The notes under the pieces were generated by a model, which saw only the letters and a list, made by a program, of their open reading frames with translations, ran no database searches and had not been told where the DNA came from. From positions 1 to 36,471 of the forward strand of contig JAFRLP010000588.1 of assembly GCA_017431185.1 (NCBI GenBank): DNA of 36,471 bases, given 5' to 3'. Numbering within the stretch: the stretch's first letter is position 1; each line of letters opens with the position of its first letter. Positions 24,360 through 32,306 of this stretch are shown here, in pieces. The stretch comes from Victivallales bacterium. GTDB taxonomy: Bacteria; Verrucomicrobiota; Lentisphaeria; Oligosphaerales; Oligosphaeraceae. The position numbers and the translations under genes are program-made.

Positions 24360-24388
24360 AATATATACTGCCACAGCACATTTTTCAA
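24360..24388 (-). promoter_or_regulatory. Promoter of the AAA/PD-(D/E)XK gene
   Basis: On the minus strand TTGAAA (24383-24388), 17 bases and TATATT (24360-24365) end about 20 bases before the ATG. The gene therefore carries its own promoter. Confidence 0.5.
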
Positions 24389-24419
24389 CGTCAAACCAGT
24401 TGAAAGCAGCTCTGATACA

Positions 24420-24548
24420 TCAAATTTCCAATCGATTGGAATTATCGTAAAACCTCCTGGCTACTGCAATCTCTGCGAGGCTCGAATATCCTGCTGGGGT
24501 GATATCACGATATTCCGCAAGTTCTTCAGGCGTCGGGGGAGGTTTGGA
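24420..24548 (-). pseudogene. Orphan C-terminal coding remnant, possibly of the split antitoxin
   Basis: The frame reads TPEELAEYRDITPAGYSSLA and continues to NSNRLEI before a stop, with protein-like composition but no start of its own. It overlaps the last codons of the 653-aa gene in another frame. A perfect 16-bp palindrome, TTCCAATCGATTGGAA (24426-24441), covers its last codons. It could be the back half of the antitoxin whose front half lies at 26484-26576, with the 653-aa gene between; this is conjecture. Confidence 0.25.
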
Positions 24549-26487
24549 AGCAGCGGAGGACGGCGGTGCCAAGCGGCGGAACCTTGACGGAAAGACCGGC
24601 CACTCCATCGGCCAGTTGAATGGGCTTCACTGGAAGGCAAGGATAGAAAGTCAACGACTGGACTTTGGTCACTGGATGCGCCGGCTGGAATCTGGCAGGC
24701 AAATAGCCATGCCCCATGTTCGAGACCAGGCATAGACCATCATCATAGCTCCAGACTCGCAAGTGCCTGGGGTCGAATTTGATGATATCGTAGAATTGGA
24801 ACGCCTCTCCGCGTACTGGAAATGCGGTAAAAGTCCGGAAGAGCTTGACGCATTCCAGCCAGAAGCTGTTTTCAGGCTTGGCCTCGGGAAGGGTATGCCA
24901 GAAGCGCAGAGTTTCCGTTCGGTCATCGGGCAGCAGCTCGCAACGGATGGCCGCCAGGCGTCGTGACTCGCTCCACACTTCCGCCCCAAACGCGCCATCG
25001 GTCTGAATGCCGACCAAAAAAACTGGAGGCTTTCGGCAAAGCAGCCGTTTTAACTCCTCCTCTGGCCAGAAGGCGGGATGGACTATCAGCAGTGAGATAT
25101 CGGATTCCCTGTCTGCCCCCGCAACAGTGCCAGACCAGGCGAGAGGAAGACCATTCGCAATCAGATGGGACAGGGTGGTGTTGGTGTCGCACCGCCTATG
25201 ACGGGAATATTCCTCCAGTTCACGGTCCATCGCCTTGGGATGCCAGACCAGCAGGGGGGATTCGGGCTTGCCTCGGGGGAGAGTGAACGCCATGTCCCAC
25301 GTCTCATCCATGACCTTCCATTCATGAGCGGAGATACCGTCGGAGAGGCAACTTTCGACCCCTTCCACGCAGTTCTTGCCTGTGTCCGCAAACATCATGG
25401 TGGCCAGTCCCATGATTTCGGTGGCCAACATGGAGGGAGCGTGGCGCAGGACGCAGTATTGTTCCTGGTCATCCTTGACGCAATGCAGCTGTATCAGTTT
25501 GGTATTTGGCAAGGCGGCTTTCAGGCAGAGAAGCGTGGCTCGATTGCGGTCGAGCATGGTGGTGTCCTCGCCCTCATTCCACCCTTCCAGCTCCACGGTG
25601 CCTGCACTGCTCTCCACCACCAGTGCGTACAGGTCGCATTCGCGCAGAACACGGTAGTCGGTGGCATATCGCCAAATGGCCTCCATCGGGTCTTTGCACC
25701 AGGCGCTGAGGCAGGCCAGCAGTTTGTCGGCACGATGCACAGCCGCCGCCGTTTTCTTCAGGAAGGAACTTTGGCAGGAGGTCAGGAACTGGCACCACTT
25801 CCAGCGATGGTGCGCAAGGATGAACTCAGCCTGCTGCACGGTGTCGCCGGCGGGAATGGAGATGCCGTGGCCTTGCTCGAAACGGGCGATGGTCTCCGCA
25901 GAGAATTCGGCTTCTATCAACGACCCGCGCGAGGTGTTCAAACCATCCCCGAACATAAACCCCGCAAAATCAAAATCATGCAGGAACTGCTCCAGTCTGG
26001 TCGCGAAAAAATCCTCGTAGGCCGTTCCGTCCGCCATCTTCTTCCAAGGGCAGATGCAGGGCGAGAGTGTTCCGTCCGCCAATTTCATCCACAGTTCTCG
26101 GTGCGCCTCAGCCCATTCATCATACTGAGTGAGACTGCGGGCAAATGCATTCTCCTTGGTGTCGATGCCGTTGAATAGACAGAGGAAAGTCCTGATACCG
26201 CATCTGCGCAGTTCCGCCAGCAGTCCCCGCAGTTGGGTGGCACGCCATGCCTGCCTCCGCCGTTCCTGGTTATAGGGACGTGCCATATAGGAGCAGAAGC
26301 CTGGCTGGAATGTGAAATCCTCTCCGTCTGGCTCATAGGCATTGATCACTTCGCAGGAGGATGCCAGCAAGACCACATACTGCGGCTTTTTGACCTGGCG
26401 CGCCAGAAAGTCGCCCACTCCAAAGTCGGATTGCCCGTTGTCGAAGCCGATGAGTTCAATCCAACACCATTTTTCCCAGTCCGTCAT
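24526..26487 (-). CDS. Large protein of unknown family, glycosidase-like barrel
   Basis: The protein has 653 aa and no signal peptide. The first 350 residues look like a TIM barrel: EKWCWIELIGFDNGQSDFGV, YVVLLASSCEVINAYEPDGE, GIRTFLCLFNGIDTKENAFA, DFDFAGFMFGDGLNTSRG, LYALVVESSAGTVELEGWNE. The later part is beta-rich (PLLVWHPKAMDRELEEYSRH; LKVP-like endings) as in glycosidase C-terminal sandwiches. I do not recognise a named family. The ATG overlaps the stop of a truncated antitoxin (ATGA), so its expression probably depends on that gene's promoter and ribosome site. Both ends touch foreign remnants, so its own termini may be abnormal. Confidence 0.75.
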   Translation of the reverse strand: MTDWEKWCWIELIGFDNGQSDFGVGDFLARQVKKPQYVVLLASSCEVINAYEPDGEDFTFQPGFCSYMARPYNQERRRQAWRATQLRGLLAELRRCGIRTFLCLFNGIDTKENAFARSLTQYDEWAEAHRELWMKLADGTLSPCICPWKKMADGTAYEDFFATRLEQFLHDFDFAGFMFGDGLNTSRGSLIEAEFSAETIARFEQGHGISIPAGDTVQQAEFILAHHRWKWCQFLTSCQSSFLKKTAAAVHRADKLLACLSAWCKDPMEAIWRYATDYRVLRECDLYALVVESSAGTVELEGWNEGEDTTMLDRNRATLLCLKAALPNTKLIQLHCVKDDQEQYCVLRHAPSMLATEIMGLATMMFADTGKNCVEGVESCLSDGISAHEWKVMDETWDMAFTLPRGKPESPLLVWHPKAMDRELEEYSRHRRCDTNTTLSHLIANGLPLAWSGTVAGADRESDISLLIVHPAFWPEEELKRLLCRKPPVFLVGIQTDGAFGAEVWSESRRLAAIRCELLPDDRTETLRFWHTLPEAKPENSFWLECVKLFRTFTAFPVRGEAFQFYDIIKFDPRHLRVWSYDDGLCLVSNMGHGYLPARFQPAHPVTKVQSLTFYPCLPVKPIQLADGVAGLSVKVPPLGTAVLRCFQTSPDA

Positions 26488-26576
26488 GTCGCCAGACTCA
26501 TGCCCAGGTAAGAGAAAAGCATTTCGGCTTCCTGTCTCAATTTCGTGTCCAGACGAGTCGTATAGTTGCTAGTCAT
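26484..26576 (-). pseudogene. Truncated RelB/DinJ-type antitoxin (first 30 codons)
   Basis: MTSNYTTRLDTKLRQEAEML and the following FSYLGMSLAT match the N-terminus of RelB/DinJ antitoxins (R-[LI]-D-x-x-L-[KR]-x-x-AE-x-[LI]-F-x-x-[LM]-G-[ML]-x-[LM]-[AS]-T-A). The family then continues with the rest of the ribbon-helix-helix dimerisation domain and the toxin-binding tail. Here the frame ends directly after SLAT and runs into the start of the 653-aa gene. AGGAAG precedes the ATG. No toxin gene is nearby. What remains is too short to act as an antitoxin, but could serve as a leader that couples translation of the next gene. Confidence 0.6.
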
Positions 26577-26613
26577 TGTCGCATCTTCCTGTAAATAGCG
26601 TGCAATTACCTCT

Positions 26614-26642
26614 ATAATATACACCTTTTGCACAAAAAACAA
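26614..26642 (-). promoter_or_regulatory. Promoter of the antitoxin remnant and the 653-aa gene
   Basis: On the minus strand TTGTTT (26637-26642), 17 bases and TATTAT (26614-26619) give a transcription start about 30 bases before the antitoxin ATG. The -10 box is good and the -35 weak. Confidence 0.45.
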
Positions 26643-26654
26643 AGAGGATTCTCT

Positions 26655-26723
26655 GTCCCCTCCTCCCTTATCCATCTCGGGGTGTGCGCGTCCAGCCTTT
26701 TCAAGACGAATGACCACGGGAGA
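26655..26723 (-). pseudogene. Short duplicate of the C-terminal coding end of the 672-aa gene
   Basis: The minus strand reads SPVVIRLEKAGRAHP, nearly the same as SPVVIRLEKVGRAYP at the end of the 672-aa gene (32307-34325). DNA identity is visible too, for example GACGAATGACCACGGG on the plus strand in both places. Weaker similarity continues into the 3' flank (TGTCCC-TCCTCC and CCTTTTGCA in both). It sits just after the 1154-aa gene's stop and is probably a leftover of a lost paralog. Confidence 0.6.
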
Positions 26724-26732
26724 GGTTGTCTG

Positions 26733-29700
26733 CTACAACCGCAGGGGAATGACTCGGAAGACGCGGGTCTCGTGCAGACGGGCCGGGAAGGAGAACTCCT
26801 CCACCCCCTCCGCCAGAATTTCGCCAGTGAACAGGTCGGAGACGGTGGACGGCGCGGGAAGCAGGACTCTCTTGCGGCCAGCATGCGCCGCATGGAGGAC
26901 AAGGCAGCCGAAGCCGGCCTCAAGCACGTCGCCCGAGTCAGACCAGATGTGACAGCCCGCCGTGCGGGCGATTTCGCGGAACTGCGCGTCCGTCATGACA
27001 TTGCCGCACCAGAGGACGTCGCGTCCCCGCCGAGCCGCCGCAGCGCGTCCGTTTGTGAGGTATGTCCCGATGGTCTCGCAGTTCGGCTCGTCGATTTCGA
27101 AGAGCAGGGGGAGTTCCTCTGGATAGCCGGAGACCGTCCCGTCGGCTGCGCGGATTTCAGGCGTGCCCCCTCCAGGGATTGGCCTTACCCTGAAGCCAGT
27201 GAGCCGACGGATGTTCTCCGCGCCGAAGGATTCGTTCGTGGCATCGACGATGCCAGGCGCATAGAACCAGAGGAGGGCCGCGCCCTGGGCACGGAGAGTC
27301 TCGGCGGTTTCGCGGAGAAAGGCGTCCGCCGTGAAGACGTCCAGGAAAATCCAGAGCCTGTATTGTCCGATATGCCTGTGTACGTCTGATGCGAGGATGT
27401 AGTCCACAGGCGCTCCCAGGCGGCCCAGGCGCGCGCGGTTCAGGGAGACAAGCTGGCCTGTCAGGCGAAGGGACTCGGCGTTGTGGGTCGAGACCGTGCC
27501 GTCGGCGCGGTACGCTCGGCGCTGGAGGTGGCGGTAGGAGGCGGTGTCGGGGCGCAGGTAGGCGTTGGCTCTCTCATCGACGACCACCGCGATTTCCGCC
27601 CGTCTCCCCAGGCCGGCGTCGAGGGCCTCCTGGCCGGCCTGGCGGATGACCTGCAGGTCGCGGGAGGTGTCCGGCTCGCCGAACTCGTCTCCTGTCATGG
27701 GCACAAGCATGGGGCACTCGCCGCGGCAGAGGGCAGTCCCGAAATTCCTGCGCAGGATGTCGCGTGTCTGCTGCGCGGTCACCGCCTGGTCAACCCCCAC
27801 CCAAGGGGTGCGGTGGGTGCGCGTGTCGTCGTCCTGGATTGCGAGGCAGCCGGCCTCCTCGATTGTCCGAAACGGCTTCATGTCGGCCCCCGACTCCCCC
27901 AGTTGCCGCACCGCGTAGGACGGCGGCGAGAGCAGGAAGTCGGGGTGCGCCTCCGCCAGGACGCGCGCCAGTGAGTTGTGCCCGCTGAGCTGCCGTGTCC
28001 AGAGGAAACCGGCGTATTCGAAATGATAGCCGTAGTAGGCGCCGACAAGTTTCGGGGAGTCCAGGCTGCCGCGCAGGGCCCCGAAGGACTCGACGAGGAA
28101 ATCGGCAAGCACGTCCGACTGTATGCGCGTGGCCGCAATCTTGATGGCCTCGGACGACGGCGCGTAGAACAGCCCGTTGGCGGCCACGACGCGCTCCTCC
28201 GTCGTCGGCATGGCGGCCTGGTAGCGACGACGGAACTCCTCTTGCATGGGAGCGGAGTAGTCCACCATGCGGGGACGGCTGAACCTCGCCCCCTCGTGCC
28301 CGCCCCAGTACTGCCACTCGTAGGACTTTCCGTTGGTCAGGAGGAAGCCGCCGAGGCGCGGCGCGTAGGGCGCGGACTGCACGTGCGCCGCCAGGGCGCG
28401 AATGGAGGCGAGCGCATGTGTGCGCCAGACCCGCGAGGCGAAACTTGGGGCGGCCACGTTCTGGAAGACGGGGGTTCCGTCCGAATAGCGGGTGATTTCG
28501 GCGGGGTTGGCGGCTGCCCACCAGGATGGGGGTTCAAGTCCGAAAGCCAGGAGGACAAGCGCGCGTCCGTCCGACTCCAGGAGATTGTCCACCACACGGT
28601 CAATCGGGGTGAAGTCGTACTTGCCAGGCGCGACCTGCCATTCGTTGTCCTGCCTGTCCTGGAGGACGCTGCACACGCGGAAATCCGCTGGAAGGGCGGA
28701 GTGGATGCCGCCTGGCCGAATGTAATTGCCCAGGTCGTTCGCGATGACGCAGTATCGCGCCTTGCCGTCGATTTCAACGCATGGGCGCCCATGCGCATCC
28801 CTGCGCACAGCCACATTCGGCGCCTTCCCCGGAAGGTCTCGCTGGAGGTAGCGGAACCGTGCGGGAAGCAGGGGCGCAAGCGGCTCGTGGTCAAGCGGCT
28901 CGATGCGTACCTGCATGTCCGCCGTCGCGTAGAACCGGGGAAGCGGGAGTTGCCAGACGGCGCGCCCGCCCCGACATTCAGTCGCCTCCGTGCGCCTGGA
29001 GATGCTCCTCCCGTTGGGCGACTCCAGGACAAGCGTGGCGCGGAATGTCCCGTCCGCCGCGTCGCATTCCAGCGTGACGGGGAGATTCTCCCCCGCGTGG
29101 GCCTCCCCTGGCACGGACACAGTGGCGTGTTTGAGCGGCAGCCGTCCCTTGAGCGAACAGTAGGGCAGCACGAGCGTCCACGGGGCGGCCGGGGGCGTGC
29201 CGTGCAGGATGGGGCTGCCCCACGCGGAATCGTCAAAGCCGGTCCTCTCCCAGCCAGGTGCCGGGGAGGCGCTGGAGCGGCAGCCCGCCTGGCCGGGATG
29301 CTTTTCGACTCCGCCGTCCCCCCGCAGGATGGTCGCCTCGAAGAGCGCGCCGCCTGGGCCGCCCTCGTTGCGGTAGTGGATGGCGATGAGGTTCTCCTCC
29401 CCAGGGCGGATTCGCGCGGTCACATCGACCGCCTCGGGGGTCTTCCAGGAGTTGGTCGCGGTGTGGTCGCTGACAAGTTCGCCGTTGAAATAGAGCCGGT
29501 ACTTGTCGTCCACGGAGAGCTGGACAAGAGCCTTGGCGACGTCGGCGGGCGCGGTGAAGGACTTTCGCAGGAAGTAGTCGCCAGGGGCGGCGTGCGGCGT
29601 GTCCTCCGGGGCTGACAGCATGACGGCCGCCCAGTAGTCGTCGGGAATGCGCGGCTGCTCTGCAAAGCGCTCGGGCAGTTCGGGCTTGACCGCCGGCCAT

Positions 29701-30197
29701 TCGGCGGGCGTCTCGCGCCTCGGGTTGTCGCGGAAGAGGATGTACTCGATGTCGATGGAGCCGCCAGGGCCGTCGTCGGTCAGGTCCAGCCGCAGACGCC
29801 CGACGACGGGGATGTTCCGCCAGCATGCGGGCGGGGTTGCCTGGAGCGTGTGCCACTGCCCGTCCCCCTGCATGGGCGGCAGGTTCCAGACCTGGTGGCC
29901 GCCCAGGGGCGCGTCCGGCGCGGCGAAATAGAGCTGGCCGCCGCTGGAGCCGACAAGGTTGGAGGCGCGGTAGCGGACAAGAAGCGAGTCAAGTGCCGCT
30001 GGTTGCAGCCGCAGGGTGTCGTTGCCGATTCCCGAGTCGCGGCCCTGGATTTCCAGGTGGAGATACCCGTCCCTGATTGAGTGCGCAAGCCGCCTTTCGA
30101 CGGTGAAGCCCTGGAAGAGGTTGCGCGAGTCAAAGCGGATTTCGGCGGCGGGGAGAAGAGCCGCCGCCAGGACAGCCAGAAGAATGGTGCGTGCCAT
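26733..30197 (-). CDS. GH42-like giant secreted glycosidase
   Basis: The protein has 1154 aa. The ATG at 30197 is chosen because a signal peptide (MARTILLAVLAAALLPAAE) starts here; the frame runs further upstream over the pseudopilin gene without coding character. Two beta-sandwich domains (about 25-155 and 205-290, the second with YRLYFNGELVSDHTATNSW like sugar-binding lids) precede a TIM barrel (about 440-800; LEPPSWWAAANPAE, GAYYGYHFEYAGFLW, TGDEFGEPDTSRD). A Rossmann-like domain follows, resembling the beta-galactosidase trimerisation domain (LGAPVDYILASDV, WIFLDVFTADAFLRE). The substrate and the two catalytic acids cannot be fixed from sequence alone. The gene follows the prepilin-like gene by 5 bp. 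Confidence 0.8.
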   Translation of the reverse strand: MARTILLAVLAAALLPAAEIRFDSRNLFQGFTVERRLAHSIRDGYLHLEIQGRDSGIGNDTLRLQPAALDSLLVRYRASNLVGSSGGQLYFAAPDAPLGGHQVWNLPPMQGDGQWHTLQATPPACWRNIPVVGRLRLDLTDDGPGGSIDIEYILFRDNPRRETPAEWPAVKPELPERFAEQPRIPDDYWAAVMLSAPEDTPHAAPGDYFLRKSFTAPADVAKALVQLSVDDKYRLYFNGELVSDHTATNSWKTPEAVDVTARIRPGEENLIAIHYRNEGGPGGALFEATILRGDGGVEKHPGQAGCRSSASPAPGWERTGFDDSAWGSPILHGTPPAAPWTLVLPYCSLKGRLPLKHATVSVPGEAHAGENLPVTLECDAADGTFRATLVLESPNGRSISRRTEATECRGGRAVWQLPLPRFYATADMQVRIEPLDHEPLAPLLPARFRYLQRDLPGKAPNVAVRRDAHGRPCVEIDGKARYCVIANDLGNYIRPGGIHSALPADFRVCSVLQDRQDNEWQVAPGKYDFTPIDRVVDNLLESDGRALVLLAFGLEPPSWWAAANPAEITRYSDGTPVFQNVAAPSFASRVWRTHALASIRALAAHVQSAPYAPRLGGFLLTNGKSYEWQYWGGHEGARFSRPRMVDYSAPMQEEFRRRYQAAMPTTEERVVAANGLFYAPSSEAIKIAATRIQSDVLADFLVESFGALRGSLDSPKLVGAYYGYHFEYAGFLWTRQLSGHNSLARVLAEAHPDFLLSPPSYAVRQLGESGADMKPFRTIEEAGCLAIQDDDTRTHRTPWVGVDQAVTAQQTRDILRRNFGTALCRGECPMLVPMTGDEFGEPDTSRDLQVIRQAGQEALDAGLGRRAEIAVVVDERANAYLRPDTASYRHLQRRAYRADGTVSTHNAESLRLTGQLVSLNRARLGRLGAPVDYILASDVHRHIGQYRLWIFLDVFTADAFLRETAETLRAQGAALLWFYAPGIVDATNESFGAENIRRLTGFRVRPIPGGGTPEIRAADGTVSGYPEELPLLFEIDEPNCETIGTYLTNGRAAAARRGRDVLWCGNVMTDAQFREIARTAGCHIWSDSGDVLEAGFGCLVLHAAHAGRKRVLLPAPSTVSDLFTGEILAEGVEEFSFPARLHETRVFRVIPLRL

Positions 30198-30202
30198 GGC
30201 GT

Positions 30203-30976
30203 TCAGTCGATTTTCCAGCAGCTGTCGGCGCTGAAGGGGGCGCTGGCGTAGGGGGCGGAGGGGTTGCCCACGCGGTGGGATTCCGCGTGTCCGTCCGTGT
30301 AGAGCGCATTGATTCCGTTGCCGCCGTGGCAGGGCCAGAGCTGCCCGTTGGACGTCGATTCGCCGGTGACGCAGAAATAGTAGCCGATGTAGCGGTTGCC
30401 CTGGTAGCGCTGGACGGCGCTGTAGCAGTCCGCCAGGCAAAGGGTCGTGCCAGGATGCCTGAGAGCGCCTGGGGTGGCGCAGGGGCGGACGATGGTGCCG
30501 TTGGCGCGCATCCCCTCGCCGCCGAGCCAGGTGCCGTTGTAGCCATACGACGGGTACTCGTAGGGCTTCTGCTGGGTGTTGGCGTTGAGCGTCGCCTCGG
30601 TCGCGGCGGTCTTCCAGAGGGCGAGCACGCCAGACGACCATTCATAACCCCTGGCAATGGCCTCGGAGGTGGCGCAGTGCAGCGCAGATTCCTCCAGGTA
30701 CTTCCCGCGTATCATGACCCACGTCCAGACAACCTTGTCTCCGCCCACCCCAGCGGGCTTGCTCTGGTACACCATGGGGAAGCAGCCCTCGTCGTCCAAA
30801 TAGAGATTGACGGAAATTCCGTTCTGCCGCAGGTTCGAGAGGCACGCGGTCGTCCGGGCCTTCTCCCGCGCCTTGCTCAATGCCGGCAGCAGCATCGCCG
30901 CAAGTATCGCGATTATGGCTATCACGACCAGAAGTTCAATCAGTGTGAAGAAATGTCGCAAGTTGTTCCTAATCAT
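30203..30976 (-). CDS. Prepilin-type N-terminal domain protein, cassette 2
   Basis: The protein has 257 aa. [11 protein letters not shown] at residues 8-18 and the following helix are near-identical to the cassette 1 homolog, again with Phe9 where the glycine before the cleavage point is expected and with Glu14 conserved. The globular part has [20 protein letters not shown], and at the C-terminus [20 protein letters not shown], the intact His-x(n)-Asp-Gly motif of this pseudopilin group. Its ATG overlaps the stop of the GntR/LacI regulator (ATGA). It is followed by the GH42-like giant gene, so regulator, pilin-like protein and enzyme form one operon. Confidence 0.92.
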   Translation of the reverse strand: MIRNNLRHFFTLIELLVVIAIIAILAAMLLPALSKAREKARTTACLSNLRQNGISVNLYLDDEGCFPMVYQSKPAGVGGDKVVWTWVMIRGKYLEESALHCATSEAIARGYEWSSGVLALWKTAATEATLNANTQQKPYEYPSYGYNGTWLGGEGMRANGTIVRPCATPGALRHPGTTLCLADCYSAVQRYQGNRYIGYYFCVTGESTSNGQLWPCHGGNGINALYTDGHAESHRVGNPSAPYASAPFSADSCWKID

Positions 30977-32034
30977 GGTGTTGCGTTCCTTTTTGGTGTG
31001 GAGGATTCGCGGACGACGAGCTGCGGTGTTGCCAGCCGTAGCAGTTCCAGGGATTCTGGGTGGATTCGGTTATGGTCAAGCATCTCGACAGCCGCCTGGA
31101 TATGCCCCGCGATGTCGGGATTGATGCTGGTGACCGGCGGGTTCGAATAGCGCGCCAGGATGGTGTTGCCGATGGAGGCGACGGCGATGTCGCCAGGCAC
31201 GTCCAGGCCTGACTGACGGATGGCAGCCAGCGCCCCGAACATCGCCTCGTCCGTCAAGGCGATGAGCGAATCGAAGCGGCATCCAGGGAGGGACGCCTTC
31301 ACGGCGGCAAACGCGGCCTCGGCGAAGGAGCCGACGACGCCGGTGCAATCGGCGGCGATGAACAGCTCCGGCGCGTAGTCCTCCCCAAGCGCCTCGCGCC
31401 AGATGGCCTGCTGTCGGTCCTGGAGTTCACGGGAGGGGCGTCCGCCCAGCAGAGCGGTCCGCCTGCGTCCGCTGCCGCGGAAATGCGCGACGAGCATCCC
31501 GATGACGGACGTGTCGTCGCAGAGGACGCAGGGGATGCCCCTTCGGTATGCTTCGGAGGAGACCTGCACGAAGAACTCTGGATGTGGCATGAGGAGTTCA
31601 GGCTCGCAGTCGATTCCCAGGATGGTCGGCAGCCCGAATTCCTGGCAGCTCGCGAGGAGTTCAGGCACGTCCTCCTCCTCCACGTGGATGACGCGCAGAC
31701 GCCGCCCCAGCCCCGCGACGACCTCCCGGAAGCGTCTCTCCAACTCCTGGTTCCCCGATGAATCGGGATGCGCCGGAAGCACCAGGTTCACAGGGCGCTC
31801 CTGCCAGGGTGCGCCAGGCTTCTGGAACAGGTACGTCCCCGACCCGACACGCTTCTCGACAATCCCCCCCAGCACCAGGCGACGGTAGGCCCGCCGAACA
31901 GTGGACATGTTCACCGACAGTTTGCGGGCGAAATCACGCTCTGGCATCACCCGGTCGCCCACCGACAGCCGCTCGTCCGACAGCACATCGACCAGCCGGC
32001 CAAAGACCTCCTGATGTTTTCTTGACGTTGCCAT
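30973..32034 (-). CDS. GntR-type HTH / LacI-type sensor transcriptional regulator
   Basis: The protein has 353 aa. The N-terminal GntR winged helix (residues 1-72) contains [20 protein letters not shown] and [14 protein letters not shown]. The rest (about 78-345) is a periplasmic-binding-protein-like effector domain, as in LacI/AraR regulators, with [40 protein letters not shown] and [20 protein letters not shown]. The ligand is probably a sugar released by the cassette enzymes. The regulator heads the operon and has a strong palindrome over its own start site, so autoregulation is likely. Confidence 0.93.
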   Translation of the reverse strand: MATSRKHQEVFGRLVDVLSDERLSVGDRVMPERDFARKLSVNMSTVRRAYRRLVLGGIVEKRVGSGTYLFQKPGAPWQERPVNLVLPAHPDSSGNQELERRFREVVAGLGRRLRVIHVEEEDVPELLASCQEFGLPTILGIDCEPELLMPHPEFFVQVSSEAYRRGIPCVLCDDTSVIGMLVAHFRGSGRRRTALLGGRPSRELQDRQQAIWREALGEDYAPELFIAADCTGVVGSFAEAAFAAVKASLPGCRFDSLIALTDEAMFGALAAIRQSGLDVPGDIAVASIGNTILARYSNPPVTSINPDIAGHIQAAVEMLDHNRIHPESLELLRLATPQLVVRESSTPKRNATP

Positions 32035-32052
32035 GAATGCTTTGCGTGTTTC

Positions 32053-32102
32053 TTAATTGTTATGCATTACAATTAATTTAGTGCCTTTCACGGAAATGTC
32101 AA
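32053..32102 (-). promoter_or_regulatory. Promoter and palindromic operator of cassette 2
   Basis: On the minus strand TTGACA (32097-32102), 16 bases and TAAATT (32075-32080) form the promoter. A 24-bp palindrome runs 32053-32076: arms TTAATTGT (32053-32060) and ACAATTAA (32069-32076) around TATGCATT. 22 of 24 positions are symmetric. It covers the start site and touches the -10 box, so a bound dimer would block transcription, as expected for an autorepressor. Confidence 0.75.
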
Positions 32103-32158
32103 GCAATTTCGCGGGAAATAGCTGTGCCGATACTTTTTTCATGGTAATGCCTCAGCGT

Positions 32159-32249
32159 CTGATACTGGCCAGAAGCCATGTTGGCCGCGCAGAGCGCGTC
32201 CTGCCAAACCAAGCCATTTTGGCAGACCGCGCTGCACGGTCAGTATCAG
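32159..32249. repeat. Long imperfect inverted repeat
   Basis: CTGATACTGGCC (32159-32170) pairs with GGTCAGTATCAG (32238-32249) with one mismatch, and CTGCCAAA (32201-32208) pairs with TTTGGCAG (32218-32225). GC-rich complementary stretches lie between. It sits between the 672-aa gene's end and the regulator's promoter, probably as a transcription barrier or a small repeat element. No target duplication was found. Confidence 0.6.
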
Positions 32250-32306
32250 TCACCGAGGGATTACCTTTTGCATTCGGACACTCTCCCTGTCCCGTCCTCC
32301 GCTTTC

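Noticed and set aside
27978..29615. 545-aa plus-strand open frame over the GH42-like gene
   Set aside because: GC-rich shadow with Arg/Gly/Val-heavy composition; the minus-strand protein has recognisable domains.
30198..30641. N-terminal extension of the GH42-like protein upstream of its signal peptide
   Set aside because: These 148 residues are an Arg/Pro/His-rich out-of-frame reading of the prepilin gene; the signal peptide starts at 30197.
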